Part shown: piece after piece, positions 7,179 through 16,216 of the stretch
How positions within the stretch are numbered: the stretch's first letter is position 1
Layout of the letters: the number at the start of each line of letters is the position of its first letter
NCBI GenBank assembly: GCA_900752065.1
Contig: CAADTT010000110.1
Location: 1-19,912 of the forward strand
Source: Lachnospiraceae bacterium
GTDB taxonomy: Bacteria; Bacillota; Clostridia; Lachnospirales; Lachnospiraceae
DNA: 19,912 bases
Direction of reading: 5' to 3'
Program-made: the position numbers and the translations under genes
Notes under the pieces: model-generated
The model's database searches: none
What the model was told of the DNA's origin: nothing
What the model saw: only the letters and a program-made list of their open reading frames with translations

Positions 7179-9488
7179 ATGTCATTCACTTATGGTATGT
7201 TCAGCATGATCGCACTGATCCTGCTAGGGGCTTGCATAGTTGTTGATAGAAAAAAGGAGATTTGGCTTCGGCTTCTCTTTATATCAGTTTTTATCTGTGA
7301 CATTGGATATTTCATGCTTTCTGTATCAAAGACGCTTGGAATGGCGTTGATGTCAAATAGGATCGCTTACTTTGGAAATGTTTTTCTGCCGCTCTTTATG
7401 TTTATGATATTTTTAAATTTATGTAAGGTCAATTACCGGAAATGGGTTCCAGTTATGTTGAGCATCATCAGTTTTCTGGTATTTGTCATTGCTGCAAGCC
7501 CTGGATATCTTACAGTATATTATAAAACTGTCTCAATTGAAATCGTAGACGGTGTTACCAGACTCGTGAGGGAATACGGTCCCCTTCACAGCCTGTATTA
7601 TGCCTATCTTTTCCTGTATTTTGTAATGATGCTTTCCGTTGTGATTTATTCGATTGCAAAAAAGAAGATAGAATCGGATATTTATGGAATATTTCTTCTT
7701 TTTACAGTACTAATCAATCTTTTGGTATGGTTCATCGAACAGTTTTTGCCTCGCGGATTTGAGTTTTTATCGATATCCTATCTGCTGTCTGAAGCACTGC
7801 TGCTGTTTTTGTACGCTGTATTTCAAGAATATAATATGAAACAACGGATCATCTGTGTCTGGTCGGTTGCATTTGCCGGCGTGGGCATCGCCCTGCTTTG
7901 TAAATCTGCCCCGCCCGGGAATACGGGATATTATATACTCAATATGATCCGCAGCTTTATCTATATTGGGATATATTACGCATGGGGCCGTACTGTTTGC
8001 CGCGGTGTCATTCAAAAAACGCAGCGCCAATGTTTCGGAGGGATTTCCGCGCTCCTTGTATTCTGGATAGTTGTGAGCACCTGCAAACATTTTGTTTTTC
8101 AGTACGATGTCAATATGGTTCGTTATCTGTGGTATGCCTACTATATTCCGCAGATCTTGATTCCCGTTTTGGGTCTGATCCTGGTATTGATGGTTGGAAA
8201 GGGGGAAAATGCCAGACCGGGCAAGTGGAGTCCGGTTTTGTTTGGCGGCGGGGGAGCGCTGATTCTTCTTGTGCTGACCAATGATCTTCATCAGCTTGTC
8301 TTTTCCTTCCCGGAAGGAGTGCCGTGGACAAACGAAAGCTGCATTCATGAATTTGGATATTACATGATCATATCGCTGATCGTGCTGTGCAGCATTGGGA
8401 TTCTTGTTCTCTTTGCGGCTAAGTGCCGTGTTCCCGGACGAAAAATACTGGTAGGATTTCCGGTTATGTGTCTGGCGTTTATCATAGTGTATACAATTCT
8501 GTATTTTGTGGAGGGCAGCATCGTTGATATCTATTTGAATGATATGACAGCGGCGGGCTGCGTGATGATTGCTTCCATGTGTGAGAGCCTTGTGGAAAGC
8601 GGATTGTTCCAGACAAACATTGGTTATGATAATCTGTTTCAAAGTTCAACACTTGCAGTGCAGATCACGGATCATGCGCATCAGGTCCATTATACTTCTG
8701 AAAATGCCAGGAATGTTCCGGCAGAAATATTGGAGAAGGCGGACGAGGGCCCGGTTATTCTGGAACAGTCTGTGAAACTGTCCGGCGCCGCAATACGCGG
8801 CGGGCATATTTACTGGCAGGAGGATGTGTCAGCGCTCCTTTCTGTTCAGGAAAAGCTTGTGATCACACAGGAGGAGCTTTACGATACCGGTGATGTTCTG
8901 AAGGCTCTCGCCGAACAGAAAGCCCACCGGCTGCGTCTGGAGGCAGAAAACCATCTCTATGACATGATAGAAGCGCAGACGGCTCCGCAGATTGCGATGA
9001 TCCGGGAGCTGACAGCACAGCTTCGGCAAGAAAATGATCTGAATATGGCGAAGCGCCTGCTTGGAAAGATTGTCATAATTGAAACTTACATCAAACGCCG
9101 CAGCAATCTCATATTTGTCGCTGGACAGGAAGGGAGCATCCGCACTGCAGAGCTGCTTCTGTGCATGAACGAATCGGCGGAAAATCTGAAACTGTATGGC
9201 GTAGACTGTAGTGTGCAGATTTCCGGATGCGAAAAATTTCCTCCCGAAATCGCCAATATGGTGTATGACCTCTTTGAAGCAGTTATAGAAAAAGGCATGG
9301 ATACGGTCTCAACTGTTCTGCATTATATGGAACCAGAAAACGACAGACTTTTGCTCAATATCTGTGCGGACTGTGCCGGGGATCTGACAGTCCTGTGCCG
9401 GTCATTTCCAGATGTCAATGTATGGCAGGACGAGGATGGACTCTGGTATCTGAACATGACATTTGAAAAAGGAGGTATCTGCGTATGA
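7179..9488 (+). CDS. Tandem 7TM-type membrane sensor with degenerate kinase-like C terminus
   Basis: This 769-residue protein appears to carry two multi-pass sensor blocks. The first (about 6-217) resembles the histidine kinase N-terminal 7TM domain. The second (about 224-478) has six or more membrane segments and the motif LVLTNDLHQLVF (364-375), which I associate with related clostridial sensors. A PAS-like stretch (about 486-555), a helical region with ENHLYDMIEAQ (His592) and an ATPase-like remnant (655-765) follow. I find no N-box asparagine and no DxG motif, so it probably cannot bind ATP normally. The start is ATG 7179, with GGGAGGG (7166-7172) six bases upstream; an ATG at 7092 lies inside the terminator. 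Its stop overlaps the next kinase by 4 bp. Likely role: signal input to that kinase (inference). Confidence 0.8.
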   Translation: MSFTYGMFSMIALILLGACIVVDRKKEIWLRLLFISVFICDIGYFMLSVSKTLGMALMSNRIAYFGNVFLPLFMFMIFLNLCKVNYRKWVPVMLSIISFLVFVIAASPGYLTVYYKTVSIEIVDGVTRLVREYGPLHSLYYAYLFLYFVMMLSVVIYSIAKKKIESDIYGIFLLFTVLINLLVWFIEQFLPRGFEFLSISYLLSEALLLFLYAVFQEYNMKQRIICVWSVAFAGVGIALLCKSAPPGNTGYYILNMIRSFIYIGIYYAWGRTVCRGVIQKTQRQCFGGISALLVFWIVVSTCKHFVFQYDVNMVRYLWYAYYIPQILIPVLGLILVLMVGKGENARPGKWSPVLFGGGGALILLVLTNDLHQLVFSFPEGVPWTNESCIHEFGYYMIISLIVLCSIGILVLFAAKCRVPGRKILVGFPVMCLAFIIVYTILYFVEGSIVDIYLNDMTAAGCVMIASMCESLVESGLFQTNIGYDNLFQSSTLAVQITDHAHQVHYTSENARNVPAEILEKADEGPVILEQSVKLSGAAIRGGHIYWQEDVSALLSVQEKLVITQEELYDTGDVLKALAEQKAHRLRLEAENHLYDMIEAQTAPQIAMIRELTAQLRQENDLNMAKRLLGKIVIIETYIKRRSNLIFVAGQEGSIRTAELLLCMNESAENLKLYGVDCSVQISGCEKFPPEIANMVYDLFEAVIEKGMDTVSTVLHYMEPENDRLLLNICADCAGDLTVLCRSFPDVNVWQDEDGLWYLNMTFEKGGICV

Positions 9489-10753
9489 CTTCTTATGCAA
9501 ACTCAGGGAACATACAGCAGACCCTGTTGATGCTGCTTATGTTTGGCGTTTCGCTTTTACAGATGTTTCTCACCATTGAGGATATCATAGAATACAGATT
9601 TCCGCGTTTTCTTATGAATGGCTTTCTGCTTGCCATAGAACTGTCTTACTGCGGAATCCTGTTTGCTGCCGGCCGTGGGGCTGGCGGTGCGGAGCTTTTT
9701 GAGATGCCGGTCATATTTCTCTGGATTTCGGAAGCGGTATTGCTGGTCTATACCTCTGCCAGTTATATCGGCATTTTCGGGAAAGCGAAGCGCTCTCTGT
9801 CCCGGGAATCTATCAAAGAAGGAATTGACAATCTGCCTGACGGGGTCTGTTTCTTTGATGAGCATGGCGCAGTGAGGCTGATCAACCGGAAGATGCTGTC
9901 GGTGGGGATTATGTTGTTCGGAAGCGAGATACAGACTCTTGATGAGCTGCATGCTGCGCTGTTGAATCCGCCTGCCTTTGTGGAACGCCTTGATGAAGCT
10001 GTTTTGCTGTACCGTTTTCCGGATGGAACTGTCCGCCGTTTTACAGAGCACGCCATTACAGACCGGGGTGGAAACGCGGTAACAGAAGTGATTGCAGCGG
10101 ATATTACGGAGTTGTACACAAATCAGGCGGAGCTGAACCGGGAAAACGCCCGGCTCGCTGAGGCTAACCGGGGAATGAAACGGCTTTTGGACAATATGGG
10201 TGAGATCGTGCGGGAGAAAGAAATCCTGTCCATGAAGATGCGCGTTCATGATGATATCGGACACAGCATTCTCGCCGCAAAGAAAGCTCTTTTGCAGCAG
10301 CAGGATATTGCCGTTATCCGTGAAAATGCCGCTCAATGGGAAAGAGCGGTTGACGTACTCTACCGGGCAAACAATCTGGCTCAGATTCCGGATGAATGGG
10401 AAGCTGTGAAAGCCCGTGCCAGGGATCTGGAAGTGGAGATTGAACTTGACGGGGAATTGCCGGAGCATGAACTTATGCGGCATTTGCTGTTTCTTGCCAT
10501 CCGGGAATGTGTAACCAACTGTGTACGTCATGCGGGCGGAAGCAAAGTATTCGTGGCGCTGACTTCGAATGAAAAGGAAATAACCTGCGTGATTACGAAC
10601 AACGGAAAGGCGCCGGAGCATGAGATCACCGAAGGCGGCGGGCTTTCCGGCCTGCGCCGCCGTATAGAGAGGGAAGGCGGAAGAATGAAACTGCAAAGCG
10701 CTCCTCATTTTGCGCTCAGTGTTATTTTCTCTTTAAAAGAGATGGGATTATGA
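9485..10753 (+). CDS. PAS-containing NarL-type sensor histidine kinase
   Basis: This 422-residue kinase has three hydrophobic segments (about 11-32, 41-63, 74-98), a PAS domain beginning at NLPDGVCFFDEHG (116-128), a coiled coil (about 212-248) and a dimerisation motif MRVHDDIGHSILAAKKAL with predicted phospho-His255. The ATPase has N-box ECVTNCVRHA (341-350) and G-box EGGGLSGLRRRI (383-394). The D-box reads TNNG rather than DNG, a mild deviation. It is the only member of the pair with a plausible ATP site. It overlaps the 7TM protein (ATGA at 9485) and is followed by its LuxR-type partner. It probably phosphorylates that regulator at Asp50. Confidence 0.88.
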   Translation: MTSYANSGNIQQTLLMLLMFGVSLLQMFLTIEDIIEYRFPRFLMNGFLLAIELSYCGILFAAGRGAGGAELFEMPVIFLWISEAVLLVYTSASYIGIFGKAKRSLSRESIKEGIDNLPDGVCFFDEHGAVRLINRKMLSVGIMLFGSEIQTLDELHAALLNPPAFVERLDEAVLLYRFPDGTVRRFTEHAITDRGGNAVTEVIAADITELYTNQAELNRENARLAEANRGMKRLLDNMGEIVREKEILSMKMRVHDDIGHSILAAKKALLQQQDIAVIRENAAQWERAVDVLYRANNLAQIPDEWEAVKARARDLEVEIELDGELPEHELMRHLLFLAIRECVTNCVRHAGGSKVFVALTSNEKEITCVITNNGKAPEHEITEGGGLSGLRRRIEREGGRMKLQSAPHFALSVIFSLKEMGL

Positions 10754-10762
10754 AAAAATGTA

Positions 10763-11395
10763 ATGATTGTGGAAGACAATAAAATGATAAGGAGTATTTT
10801 GGAAGGATATATCAATAAGGTGGACGATTTTCGGCTGGCTGCATCCATTGAGGGAGCAGAGCAGGCATGTGAAATCTGCGAAACCCAAAAAATTCATCTG
10901 ATCCTGATGGACGTGCAGACCTCGCATCGGGAAAATGGTCTTGCAGCGGTGAAAAAGATAAAAAAGGCATATCCGGATATCCGGATCGTGGTCGTGACTT
11001 CTCTGGTAGACGCAGCGATTCTGGAGCAGGCAAAACGTTTCGGTGCGAACAGCCTGTGGTATAAGGACACGGATGAAGAAACGCTGATGCACATCATATC
11101 GCAAACTATGGCGGGGGAGAAAATCTTTCCTGACGCGCCTCCGGTTGTGGAGATCGGCACAGCAAAAAGCACGGAGTTCACCAAAACGGAGCTGCGCGTG
11201 CTGCGGTGTATAGTCAAAGGGCTGACATATCCCAAGATTGCAGAAAAGCTGGGGATGGAGGTCGTTACGGTGAAATACCATGTGACGAATATGCTGCAGA
11301 AGACCAGCCTGAAAAACAAACTCCAACTTGCCGTAGCGGTAAGCAATGCAAAATTTGTGGCAGACCTCGCCGGGGATGAATCCCTGAACGGCTAA
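10763..11395 (+). CDS. LuxR/NarL-family response regulator
   Basis: This 210-residue regulator has a receiver domain (1 to about 118) with E4/D5, phosphoacceptor Asp50 in LILMDVQTS, Thr79 and Lys101. A LuxR-type helix-turn-helix (about 137-195, FTKTELRVLRCIVKGLTYPKIAEKLGMEVVTVKYHV) follows a linker. The start is odd. ATG 10763 lacks a ribosome site, and the frame upstream reads Lys-Asn-Val with no start codon. An ATG at 10750, overlapping the kinase stop, is out of frame by one base because of an A6 run; with five A it would give MKNVMIVEDN, the usual beginning of the family. It sits 171 bases before the pilus adhesin gene and is the likely pilus regulator. Confidence 0.88.
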   Translation: MIVEDNKMIRSILEGYINKVDDFRLAASIEGAEQACEICETQKIHLILMDVQTSHRENGLAAVKKIKKAYPDIRIVVVTSLVDAAILEQAKRFGANSLWYKDTDEETLMHIISQTMAGEKIFPDAPPVVEIGTAKSTEFTKTELRVLRCIVKGLTYPKIAEKLGMEVVTVKYHVTNMLQKTSLKNKLQLAVAVSNAKFVADLAGDESLNG

Positions 11396-11418
11396 TTTGG
11401 CTTCTCATTTTCTCAAAA

Positions 11419-11463
11419 CCTATACTTTAGTATAGGGCGTAATTTTAAAAAAATTATTATAAT
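11419..11463 (+). promoter_or_regulatory. Regulated pilus promoter with an 18-bp palindromic operator
   Basis: CCTATACTTTAGTATAGG (11419-11436) is a perfect inverted repeat with 7-bp arms. It lies just upstream of TATAAT (11458-11463), which has no -35 box at 17 bases. With transcription start near 11470, the palindrome centre falls near -42, typical for an activator contacting polymerase. It is not followed by a T run, so a terminator is less likely. The regulator encoded just upstream is the natural candidate to bind it. The leader from about 11470 to 11565 has only short possible stems. Confidence 0.6.
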
Positions 11464-11565
11464 AATGAATATACTTGTGAAATTCTGCGGAGCTGTAACA
11501 CTACGGCGTTAATCAACAACAGAATAGAAAACCAGACCTTTACTAAATATGAAAGGCAGATGCTA

Positions 11566-14500
11566 ATGAAGAAACACCTAAAAATACCTGAGAATTTTAA
11601 CAGAATAAGAAAGCAGGGCTTCAGGTTTTGGTCTCTGGTTCTCAGTTTTGTATTATTAATCTTAGCATTTCCGGTGAGGGGTATTTCCATCAAAACGAAT
11701 GCGTCGGAATCTTCTGATTTGCGGGAACTGATGGTTTACAGCGAGGGCGAGGGTGCGCCTGTGAGCAGCTTAATGCTGGAAAAGAACAGAAAGCAGGTAC
11801 TGACAGCAGCGGGACTTCCGGAGGATGCGGAATATCAATGGCAGATCCGGATGCCTGGAACGGAAAGTACATGGATTGATATATACAATATGAGGGGCAA
11901 TACCTGTGAGTTGTCCTATGCCCTTTTGGGAAGCCTGCTTGATGCAAACGGGCAGACGGCTGTCCGGTGCAGTGCCTTTCTGGATGGAGTGCAGTATATC
12001 AGCAATTTTGTATATGTCACTATCAGTTATTGTATTCCGCAAAGCACAGGTGCATCCGATGCGGTATCCTTTCCTGTTAGCGCGGGCACAGGCAATCCAA
12101 AGCTACAGTCTACGCAGATACCGCCTGCTCTTAATGATGCAGGTGACGGAGAAAGTGAAAATGTGACAATCAAGATATACTATAAAATAGTACAGGAAGG
12201 ACAGGAGTCGGATGTCTTTGACCCTTATGTTGCAAACCTCCGCAAAGGAAGTTCCTTTTCTGCAATCGTTCCATCCCCGATGTATGTGGGCTATACGCCT
12301 GTATACAATAAAGAAGGGGAAGAATACGAAGATGCTTCCAACGTTGTGCTGAATTATAAAGATCTGCAGCAGAGTGAAGAAGTATACATATGGTACAGAC
12401 CGGTATTAGTTACTTATTGTTCACGATATTTTTTGCAGAATGTTTTAAATGATCTCTATACAGAAGATACAAGCCTTATGGTAGTGGGGGAGGCGCTGAC
12501 CGGAGATTATCCCAGTGAGAAGATCGACATAGAGATTGAGGGGTTTACAGCGCTCTTTCACGAGCCGGACACGGTTGCCGCAGATGGCAGTACTGAATTT
12601 AACTGCTACTATGACCGTAATTTCTATTTGTATTATTTCGACTGTGACGGCGGTTATGGTGTGGACCCGGTGTATGCGCGGTATGGCACTTCCCTGCTGG
12701 TAAATAATCCCACGCGGACGGGATACATTTTCAAAGGATGGGATAAGATGGAGGAGGATGGCACGTATGACGGCGTTGCCGATACCCTGCCTTCCGCCAT
12801 AGGGATTGGAAATGAGAACTATAAGGCTCTCTGGGAGACGGCGGAAGCTTCCTTTACGGTTATCTACTGGGGGCAGAATGCAAATGATAACAGTTATAGC
12901 TATATAACATCGGCTACTTATGAGACGACATCAGGAATGCGGCTCAGGAGTACGGATTTAGATAGTTTTAAGCTCACAAGCAAAGAAGGCGAGACATATC
13001 CGGGAGACAAACATTTACCCATTCCATATTATGCGGAAGCAGACTACTTTACATACAATGAGGAGGCAACTGTTGCCAACAATCCGATGCATGAAGAATT
13101 GGATCAACAGGGGAATCTTGTTGAGTGTATGCATGTGGAGGGGGATGGCTCTACGGTTGTCAACGTTGTATACACCAGGAAAGTATATATGCTGAAATTT
13201 TTCTATGCGAAAAGCCAGGCGGGATCAAACGGTAATACAGAGTATTATGTTGTGGGAGGAAGTACCTATTATTTCGGAAATGCAAATACGGATGATGAAC
13301 AGACAATGCTGGAAGCAGAGAATAGCCGTTCTGAAGTATGGGGACGGGTAACGGAGCTGCCGCAGCTAAATGTTAACGGACAGTCGCGTACCTATACGCT
13401 GGGATCGGAAACTTATAATGGCGTTACCTATTATTATCTGTCCTTTGAGGCAAGATATGGTTCCGATATCAGCGGGCTATGGCCGGTTGCCATATTTCAG
13501 CCGGTTATGCGGACGAGTGCAAATACACATGGCAACTGGAGCGGGATGGAAGCATACCGAAGCGGCTGGAATGCGGAGAACCATGTAAAGTATACGCAGG
13601 ACCACCCGAACAATCAGACAATCAAGGGGATTTATCAGAAGCTGGATTCCACGATCCTGTATGACAGCAGGTATGAGGATTCCAGTACTGTCCGCTATCT
13701 CTGTTTCTGGGAAAACGGGGCTGACATTTCCTGGAGTGTGCCAAAACTGTTTATATATGAGCTGTACGTTCCTGCTTCGGAGGGCGAAGAGGCGGATCTT
13801 ATCTATAGCGGCGTCCGCTACAAAGCCTATATTCCTCCGTTCAATACCTACGATGATTCGAACTTTGAAAGCCAGACGCCGAGCGCATTGGAGGGGTTTA
13901 GATTCTCGGTGCAAAATAATATAACGAATGGTAGAACGTCTGAGGGAATGGAATCGTATACGGTGCAATTTTTCTATACCCGGAATACTTATACACTGGA
14001 TTTTTACGATTACAACGAAGTGGCAAGAGAGTACAAAAACGTACCTTATGAGACGCCGTTGAAGAATTATAACTTTGTTCCGGAATATCCGTCCGGTCTG
14101 GAAGCGGGAGCATACGAGTTTGACGGCTGGTATCCGGCGCCGAACGGACAGGGGACCAGGATCGATCTGGAAACGACCGGACTGCGGATGCCGGCTTCCG
14201 ATACAACGCTTTACGCCTACTGGAAACCGGTGGAGAATACGGTTACTTTTTCACATACCTACGACGAGATGGTGGATGGTATATATATCAGTGAAGAGAT
14301 CGTTGAACATGGGGAATATCTGCCTACCAGCGCAGTACCAGAGCCAAGCTCCGCATCGCTGGGAGAAGGAACCTATATTTTTCAGGGATGGTTCTATATA
14401 GATGATGTTACCGGAGAAAAAAAGGCATTCGATACCGGAAGAATGCCGATCAAGGGCGGTATGCATTTTTTTGCAGAATGGCAATCTTCGGAGGTAGTGT

Positions 14501-16212
14501 CATATACAATACATTACCGCTATACAGACGCAGGCGGCAGTACGGTTACGATTGGTACTGACACCACGGGTTATTCCTATGCAGGAATGACGAAAACCTT
14601 CACGGCGAAGGCGGGGACGGAGTTGATCAGCGGATACCAGAGCAATTATTATCCGTCTACCAATTCCCATTCCTTGCTGATGGGCAAATCAGCAGCGGGA
14701 AATGTGTATACCTTTGAATATGTGCATAAGGATAGTGTAACGTATACGGTAAAATATCTTGATAAGGTGACAGGAGCCGAGCTGCGTCCTGCGGAGATAC
14801 ATCATACTTCTGATTCTGTGGTTACGGAGCAGTTTGCAGTCATCAATGGTTACGTCCCTGACGCGTATTATAAAAGGCTCGTTTTGTCAGCGGATGAATC
14901 TCAAAATGTGATCGCCTTTTATTATACGCGGGACGTCACACATTCGATTTATGTTGTAAAACATATGGTGGAAGAACTGGATGGAACATATACCGAATAT
15001 GCATCTATCGAGGGGATTGGGGATTTAGGCAATAAATTGCCTGTCCAGTCTCCGATGAGTATCATTGGATTATCTTATGATGTCGAGAAAACACGGAAAG
15101 AGAATGGCAAGGATATTATCGTGTCAGATGACGGCGTTACCGGAATCCTTGGTGAAGACGGCCTTGAGATGTTTATCTATTACAGCCGCAGTGAGTATGA
15201 TTATACGGTCAATTATCTGGAATACGGAACAAATCAATCACTGCAGGCTTCCGTAACAGGAAGAGGCAAATACGGAAGCGTGGTAACAGTAAGTGTAAGC
15301 GGCGGGCAGATTCCGGATCCAATAACGACCGCCGATGGAACGGCGTACTATTTGATGGGCGAAAAGAGCCGGACCATCTATATCCGTGAAGGCGCCGTTT
15401 TGAATATTTACTATCAGGCAAAATCTGTCAGTATAAACTATATTGCCGTTTGCAACTATCCGAATGCGAAGAATTACGGCAGTGTTTCACCGATATCGGA
15501 AACAGTCACAAGCATCCAGAATATATCCGGTTCAACGCCAACAGCCGAGGCTGGATACCGGTTTGCCGGATGGTACACGGATGCTGCCTGTACACTACCG
15601 GCAGATAACGACTGGGTGGATGGCACCACCGGGAAACTTGAGCCCAAAGATCTGTCACAGAATTTAGTGTATTATTACGCATTGTTTGAGCGGAAAACAG
15701 CAGTGCTGACCTTGAATAAGGCGGTTGGCGGAAGCTATGGGGATCTGGATGATGAATTCCGGTTCACGATCACCCTTGACGATGATAAATATTCGGGCAG
15801 TGTCGGCGTCATAGCGGTGGTATCTGCCGCCGCTGCGGGGGTTGAAATACCAGCATACAGGGAACTGAACTTCGAAGAAAACAGTCAGGCGGTGGTTAAG
15901 CTAAAGCATGGGCAGTCGGTTTCTCTTTCCATTCCGGAAGGATGCAGCTACCGCATTGAGGAAGATACCGGGCAGGGATATGCGGTATCCATTCATGCTC
16001 CGGCAGGAGTAACAGTGAATGGCAGTCAGGCGGAGGGTACGGCAGATGGTGATGTAAGTATTACGTTTAAGAATACAAGGAACGTTGTTCCTACCGGTAT
16101 TCGTCTGGATATCCTGCCGTACCTGTTGATCGCAGGTACCGCACTGGCCGCCGGAATCCTGTTTGCTGTACGCAAAAGGGCTGTGTACAGGCAGATAAGC
16201 CGAAGGAGGTGA
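11566..16212 (+). CDS. Giant repeat-rich surface adhesin, VPTG-anchored (candidate pilus tip protein)
   Basis: This 1548-residue secreted protein has a signal peptide with hydrophobic core at about 21-36. An Ig-like region (about 68-152) comes next, then InlB/Listeria-Bacteroides type repeats (about 353-424, 807-888, 891-973) with GYIFKGW, YEFDGWY and YIFQGWF cores. Between 545 and 805 lies a unique aromatic-rich region. MucBP-like repeats follow (about 977-1055, 1058-1122, 1209-1285), then another GYRFAGWYTD module (1286-1376). A pilin-type isopeptide domain (about 1379-1506) carries Lys1385, Glu1465 and Asn1503. The anchor is VPTG (1508-1511), a membrane helix and a basic tail. The start at 11566 fits AAAGG (11552-11556) nine bases away; ATG 11560 is an alternative. 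It holds the Cpa position of streptococcal FCT loci. I found no thioester Cys-Gln motif. Ligand unknown. Confidence 0.85.
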   Translation: MKKHLKIPENFNRIRKQGFRFWSLVLSFVLLILAFPVRGISIKTNASESSDLRELMVYSEGEGAPVSSLMLEKNRKQVLTAAGLPEDAEYQWQIRMPGTESTWIDIYNMRGNTCELSYALLGSLLDANGQTAVRCSAFLDGVQYISNFVYVTISYCIPQSTGASDAVSFPVSAGTGNPKLQSTQIPPALNDAGDGESENVTIKIYYKIVQEGQESDVFDPYVANLRKGSSFSAIVPSPMYVGYTPVYNKEGEEYEDASNVVLNYKDLQQSEEVYIWYRPVLVTYCSRYFLQNVLNDLYTEDTSLMVVGEALTGDYPSEKIDIEIEGFTALFHEPDTVAADGSTEFNCYYDRNFYLYYFDCDGGYGVDPVYARYGTSLLVNNPTRTGYIFKGWDKMEEDGTYDGVADTLPSAIGIGNENYKALWETAEASFTVIYWGQNANDNSYSYITSATYETTSGMRLRSTDLDSFKLTSKEGETYPGDKHLPIPYYAEADYFTYNEEATVANNPMHEELDQQGNLVECMHVEGDGSTVVNVVYTRKVYMLKFFYAKSQAGSNGNTEYYVVGGSTYYFGNANTDDEQTMLEAENSRSEVWGRVTELPQLNVNGQSRTYTLGSETYNGVTYYYLSFEARYGSDISGLWPVAIFQPVMRTSANTHGNWSGMEAYRSGWNAENHVKYTQDHPNNQTIKGIYQKLDSTILYDSRYEDSSTVRYLCFWENGADISWSVPKLFIYELYVPASEGEEADLIYSGVRYKAYIPPFNTYDDSNFESQTPSALEGFRFSVQNNITNGRTSEGMESYTVQFFYTRNTYTLDFYDYNEVAREYKNVPYETPLKNYNFVPEYPSGLEAGAYEFDGWYPAPNGQGTRIDLETTGLRMPASDTTLYAYWKPVENTVTFSHTYDEMVDGIYISEEIVEHGEYLPTSAVPEPSSASLGEGTYIFQGWFYIDDVTGEKKAFDTGRMPIKGGMHFFAEWQSSEVVSYTIHYRYTDAGGSTVTIGTDTTGYSYAGMTKTFTAKAGTELISGYQSNYYPSTNSHSLLMGKSAAGNVYTFEYVHKDSVTYTVKYLDKVTGAELRPAEIHHTSDSVVTEQFAVINGYVPDAYYKRLVLSADESQNVIAFYYTRDVTHSIYVVKHMVEELDGTYTEYASIEGIGDLGNKLPVQSPMSIIGLSYDVEKTRKENGKDIIVSDDGVTGILGEDGLEMFIYYSRSEYDYTVNYLEYGTNQSLQASVTGRGKYGSVVTVSVSGGQIPDPITTADGTAYYLMGEKSRTIYIREGAVLNIYYQAKSVSINYIAVCNYPNAKNYGSVSPISETVTSIQNISGSTPTAEAGYRFAGWYTDAACTLPADNDWVDGTTGKLEPKDLSQNLVYYYALFERKTAVLTLNKAVGGSYGDLDDEFRFTITLDDDKYSGSVGVIAVVSAAAAGVEIPAYRELNFEENSQAVVKLKHGQSVSLSIPEGCSYRIEEDTGQGYAVSIHAPAGVTVNGSQAEGTADGDVSITFKNTRNVVPTGIRLDILPYLLIAGTALAAGILFAVRKRAVYRQISRRR

Positions 16213-16213
16213 T
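16203..16213 (+). promoter_or_regulatory. Perfect Shine-Dalgarno of the SipA-like gene
   Basis: AAGGAGGTGAT is fully complementary to the 16S rRNA 3' end. It contains the adhesin stop codon (TGA 16210-16212), and its GGAGG core lies seven bases before ATG 16217. It is the best ribosome site in the window. Confidence 0.9.
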
Positions 16214-16216
16214 GCT

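Noticed and set aside
7767..8642. 291-residue minus-strand ORF
   Set aside because: Antisense to the membrane segments of the 7TM sensor gene; His/Asn/Gln-rich composition is typical of a shadow frame.
9557..10708. 383-residue minus-strand ORF
   Set aside because: It lies wholly inside the PAS kinase gene, which has complete kinase motifs and operon coupling. The reverse ORF has no family feature and no ribosome site that stands out.
11419..11436. Palindrome as a terminator of the regulator gene
   Set aside because: The stem is only 7 AT-rich base pairs and the following bases are GCGTAATTTT rather than a T run. Operator reading fits its position better, although weak termination cannot be excluded.
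11566..16212. Thioester adhesin domain as in streptococcal Cpa
   Set aside because: I looked for a Cys followed by Gln in a suitable setting in the adhesin and found none.
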